Part shown: positions 61,104-64,000 of the stretch, piece by piece
How the letters are laid out: each line of letters opens with the position of its first letter
Position numbering within the stretch: the first letter of the stretch is position 1
Assembly: GCA_039714395.1 (NCBI GenBank)
Contig: JBDLJH010000010.1
Location: 1-64,000, forward strand
Origin: JAPHSX01 sp039714395
Lineage (GTDB): Bacteria > Pseudomonadota > Gammaproteobacteria > Thiohalomonadales > Thiohalomonadaceae
Direction of reading: 5' to 3'
DNA length: 64,000 nucleotides
Notes under the pieces: generated by a model
Databases searched by the model: none
Seen by the model: the letters and a program-made list of their open reading frames with translations, nothing else
Told to the model about the DNA's origin: nothing
Translations under genes and position numbers: made by a program

Positions 61104-62864
61104 ATGAAATCAACGGCCCGTAATAGTGTGCAGCGACGGATACAGCCGCTTCCCACCCACCTTGCTAATCAGATCGCCGCCGGTGAGGTGGTGGAACGCC
61201 CCGCCTCTGTGGTTAAAGAGTTGCTGGAGAACAGCATTGACGCGGGTGCCCGGCAGATTGAACTGGAGGTGGAGCAGGGCGGGGCGAAGCTGATCCGTGT
61301 ATTGGATGATGGTGCCGGCATTCACCCTGACGACCTGCCGCTCGCCTCTGCCCCCCACGCCACCAGCAAGGTTTATAGCCAGCAGGAGTTGCAGCAGGTT
61401 ATCAGTCTCGGTTTTCGTGGTGAGGCACTGGCGAGTATCGCCTCGGTCAGTCGCTTTGTTATTGCCAGTCGTCAGCCATTGATGGAGCAGGGGTTAAGGC
61501 TGGAGGCGCACGGTGGAAAAACTCCTGAGGTGGTTCCCTGTGCGATGCCAGCAGGCACTCGCATCGAGGCGCGTGAACTCTTTTATAACACCCCCGCCCG
61601 GCGCAAGTTCCTGCGTACCGAGCGCACTGAATATCTGTATATCGAAGAGGTTCTCAAGCGCCTCGCCCTGAGTCGATACGACATTGGCTTTAAGTTGTTG
61701 CACAACGGTCGCCAGCAATTCAATCTCAGTCTCATTGATACCCCGGAACAACGAGGCCAGCGTGTTGCCGCAGTGCTGGGCAAGAACTTTTTACAGCATG
61801 CACTGAGCCTGGAGTTTGAGGCGGCGGGAATGCGACTGTGGGGCTGGGTGGGTGAGCCGGGTTACTCACGCAGTCAGGCCGATGCCCAGTACTTCTATCT
61901 GAATGGGCGTATCATTCGCGACAAGCTGGTCAGTCACGCGGTGCGTCAGGCACATCAGTCGGTGCTGGAGCCGGGGCGCCATCCGGCCTATCTGCTCTAT
62001 CTGGAGATCGACCCGCAGCAGGTTGACATTAATGTCCACCCCACCAAGCATGAGGTACGTTTTCGTGAGTCGCGGCTGGTACACGATTTTCTGCTGCGAG
62101 CCCTCGTCCGCGCTTTTGATAACAAAGGTGGGGCGTTAGCTCTGGAGGATGAATCCAGCCCTGTAGTGAACGGATCGACTCACTACCCAGGCGGTGCGCC
62201 AGAGCCGGCTCGGGTAGCTGAGCAGGTCGCCTTTTATCGCCAGTCGTTGACCCCGGCGACTCACCCTGTTTCCCGCTCCGCCATAGAGCCGCCTTCTTCT
62301 GCGACGCGCCTGCTAGCGGTAGTCCATGGCGGTTACTTGCTAATCCAGCGTAGCGGTGAGACAGGGGTGCTGGCAGTGACCACGGCACGGCAACTGCTGT
62401 TAATGCGGCGACTTGGTGAATGCCTGGATAGCGGGGAGGTGCAGAGCCAGCCGCTGTTAATCCCGGCCACGGTGAGCCTGGCGGCGAAACAGATTGATCT
62501 CCTTGAACGGCAGGCCGCCACCCTGTTACGACTTGGCGTGATGGTGGAGCGGTTGGGTGAAGAGGCTGTGGTCTTGCGTCAGTTGCCACTGTTGCTGCGT
62601 GGGGTGGATGCGACGGCGATGGTCAATACCCTGTGTGATTTCTTTGCTTCGGCCCCCGATGTAGATGGCGAGCGGGAGGCATTTCTTAGTAGCTTTTCCG
62701 GGCAGATGGCAGCTCTGATACCGGAGCCCGATATGGCTGCTGGTGAGGTGCTGCTGCGCGAACTTGAGCAGCTCATTGCTGATGGGGCACTGGCCGAGGA
62801 GGAGCTGCCGTGGCTTCCCCTTAGCGAGGAGAGGCTGGCGGCGCTATTTGCAGCGGCACGATAG
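61104..62864 (+). CDS. mutL: DNA mismatch repair protein MutL
   Basis: A 586-residue MutL. The N-terminal GHKL ATPase region has LENSIDAGARQIE, DDGAGI, TSKVYSQQELQQV and GFRGEALASI; the C-terminal dimerisation domain begins near residue 400. The nuclease motif DQHAxxExxxxE found in MutLs of organisms without MutH is absent: the corresponding region reads LAVTTARQLLLMRRLGE. This predicts a methyl-directed, MutH-dependent system as in E. coli. It lies 45 bp after amiC. Confidence 0.97.
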   Translation: MKSTARNSVQRRIQPLPTHLANQIAAGEVVERPASVVKELLENSIDAGARQIELEVEQGGAKLIRVLDDGAGIHPDDLPLASAPHATSKVYSQQELQQVISLGFRGEALASIASVSRFVIASRQPLMEQGLRLEAHGGKTPEVVPCAMPAGTRIEARELFYNTPARRKFLRTERTEYLYIEEVLKRLALSRYDIGFKLLHNGRQQFNLSLIDTPEQRGQRVAAVLGKNFLQHALSLEFEAAGMRLWGWVGEPGYSRSQADAQYFYLNGRIIRDKLVSHAVRQAHQSVLEPGRHPAYLLYLEIDPQQVDINVHPTKHEVRFRESRLVHDFLLRALVRAFDNKGGALALEDESSPVVNGSTHYPGGAPEPARVAEQVAFYRQSLTPATHPVSRSAIEPPSSATRLLAVVHGGYLLIQRSGETGVLAVTTARQLLLMRRLGECLDSGEVQSQPLLIPATVSLAAKQIDLLERQAATLLRLGVMVERLGEEAVVLRQLPLLLRGVDATAMVNTLCDFFASAPDVDGEREAFLSSFSGQMAALIPEPDMAAGEVLLRELEQLIADGALAEEELPWLPLSEERLAALFAAAR

Positions 62865-62909
62865 CCGCTTTGTTACACTGACCCCCTTTTTCAGCAGACC
62901 TGAATCCCC

Positions 62910-63857
62910 TTGAGCCAGAACCACAACCTTCCACCAGCAATCTTTTTGATGGGGCCAACCGCCTCGGGCAAGACGGATCTTGCCATCTCCCTGGTGGAAC
63001 GGCTCCCATGTGAGATCATTAGCGTCGATTCGGCACTGGTCTATCGTGATATGGATATCGGTACTGCCAAGCCCGATGCCGAGACCCTGGCCCGGGCGCC
63101 ACACCGCCTGATCGATATCATCGATCCGGCTGAAAGTTATTCTGCCGCCCGTTTTCGTGACGATGCCTTGCGTGAGATGGCCGAGATCACGGCTGCCGGG
63201 CGTATCCCCCTGCTGGTGGGCGGTACCATGCTCTATTACCGGGCGCTGCAGCAGGGCCTGTCGCCACTGCCGGAGGGTGATGCCGAGATTCGTGCACGCA
63301 TTGAGGCTGAGGCAGCAGAGAAGGGGTGGCAGGCCTTACATGATCGCCTTGCCGCGATTGACCCGGAATCGGCAGCACGCATTCACCCCAATGATCCACA
63401 GCGTCTGTCACGGGCACTGGAGGTTTATGAGCTCAGTGGTAAACCACTTAGTGTGTTGTGGCGCGAACAGGAGAAGAGCAGTTTTCCCTACCGTGCGGCG
63501 AAGTTGGCAATAGCCCCTACTGATCGTAGCTTGCTACACGAACGTATTGCCCAGCGCTTCGAGCTGATGCTGCAGCAAGGCTTTATCGAGGAGGTGGAGG
63601 TGCTCTATCGGCGTGGCGACCTGCATCCAGATCTCCCCTCTATTCGTTGTGTCGGCTATCGTCAGGCATGGCGCTACCTGGCTGGCGAGTGGGATCGTGA
63701 GACGATGGTTGAGCGGGGTATTATCGCTACCCGTCAGCTTGCCAAACGACAGTTTACCTGGCTGCGCAGCGAGCCTGAACTCGGCTGGTTTGACTCTTTG
63801 AGTGACAAATTACTGGAAAAGACCTTGAAATTCTTGGATGATAGGACCATATATTAG
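62910..63857 (+). CDS. miaA: tRNA dimethylallyltransferase MiaA
   Basis: A 315-residue enzyme that adds dimethylallyl to A37 of tRNAs reading UNN codons. The P-loop MGPTASGKTDLAI, IISVDSALVYRDMDIGTAKP, and HRLIDIIDP are diagnostic. The start codon is TTG (62910), as no ATG or GTG gives a sensible N-terminus. It is followed by a probable hfq start, as in many gammaproteobacteria. Confidence 0.96.
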   Translation: MSQNHNLPPAIFLMGPTASGKTDLAISLVERLPCEIISVDSALVYRDMDIGTAKPDAETLARAPHRLIDIIDPAESYSAARFRDDALREMAEITAAGRIPLLVGGTMLYYRALQQGLSPLPEGDAEIRARIEAEAAEKGWQALHDRLAAIDPESAARIHPNDPQRLSRALEVYELSGKPLSVLWREQEKSSFPYRAAKLAIAPTDRSLLHERIAQRFELMLQQGFIEEVEVLYRRGDLHPDLPSIRCVGYRQAWRYLAGEWDRETMVERGIIATRQLAKRQFTWLRSEPELGWFDSLSDKLLEKTLKFLDDRTIY

Positions 63858-63912
63858 AGAACCGGTCGATACTTATAAGCCGGTGGAAGTGAGCAAAATC
63901 CATATCCCTTAT

Positions 63913-63918
63913 TATAAT
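63913..63918 (+). promoter_or_regulatory. -10-like TATAAT upstream of the probable hfq
   Basis: A consensus TATAAT lies in the AT-rich gap between miaA and the start codon at 63996. No good -35 hexamer is clear by eye. A GGCGC/GCGCC hairpin follows at about 63956-63970 in the would-be leader. Confidence 0.35.
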
Positions 63919-63995
63919 CATACTAAAGAGAATTGATTATTATGAGTTTTTTAGGGGCGCCTGTTGCGCCAAATAATAACAAAAGGAGTAACCCC

Positions 63996-64000
63996 ATGAG
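63996..64000 (+). CDS. hfq: start of a gene cut by the window edge, probably hfq
   Basis: An ATG preceded by AAAAGGAGTAACCCC, an excellent ribosome binding site, directly follows miaA. The next bases (AG) are compatible with the MS.. start of Hfq, which follows miaA in most gammaproteobacteria. Only five bases are visible, so identity rests on gene order. An in-frame ATG at 63942 would add 18 residues but lacks such a site. Confidence 0.5.

Noticed and set aside
1..64000. tRNA, rRNA, CRISPR, insertion sequence or prophage
   Set aside because: No cloverleaf-like segment, repeat-spacer pattern, transposase or phage gene was seen on either strand, although short RNAs could be missed by eye.

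Overview
The window reads as chromosomal DNA of a gammaproteobacterium that probably oxidises reduced sulfur. The housekeeping order nnr-tsaE-amiC-mutL-miaA-(hfq) at the right end is typical of Gammaproteobacteria. A SoxB thiosulfohydrolase and a DsrS-like protein point to a sulfur oxidiser of the Chromatiales or a related symbiont group; the exact genus is inference. I see no rRNA or tRNA gene, CRISPR array, insertion sequence or prophage.

Layout. 1-9.4 kb is a signalling island. An RbsB/LuxP-like periplasmic binding protein precedes a membrane sensor kinase that runs off the left edge. After a lone receiver protein comes a compact operon: a ModA-like lipoprotein, a hybrid kinase with a C-terminal hemerythrin domain, and a receiver-EAL phosphodiesterase. 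The two kinases share a 99-bp identical stretch around the phospho-acceptor histidine. 9.6-17.5 kb holds an uncharacterised protein ending in a P-loop, a possible 50-residue membrane protein, dinB, a secreted pentapeptide-repeat protein, and conserved unknowns (DUF2797, DUF1015, YcgL, and a Rieske-like protein that seems to have lost its cluster ligands). 17.5-29 kb carries soxB behind a terminator-like leader hairpin, a GGDEF-EAL protein, a Lon-family protease, ettA and a receiver-PAS-degenerate GGDEF protein. 29-42.5 kb carries an RND efflux pair, a FabMG-like reductase, ppsA, pgm, htpG with a good sigma-32 promoter, and a TauD-type dioxygenase.

42.5-52.9 kb has a secreted double PilJ-type sensor domain, hslR, a thioredoxin, a MoxR ATPase/VWA metallopeptidase-like pair followed by a DsrS-like protein and an unknown, then adk, hemH, a Cdd1/HhH protein, an NlpC/P60 lipoprotein and a histone H1-like protein behind a very AT-rich leader. 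53-64 kb has the molybdenum-cofactor operon mobA-mobB-moeA, queG with a PfkB sugar kinase, and the nnr-to-miaA run; the window stops at what is probably the first codon of hfq.

How the genes fit together. Six gene products here belong to two-component or cyclic-di-GMP signalling, and two of the kinases are encoded directly after periplasmic solute-binding proteins, so extracellular ligand sensing coupled to phosphorelay or c-di-GMP is the main theme. SoxB, the DsrS-like protein and molybdopterin-guanine-dinucleotide synthesis fit a lithotrophic sulfur metabolism. Function calls come from motif reading by eye, without database searches.
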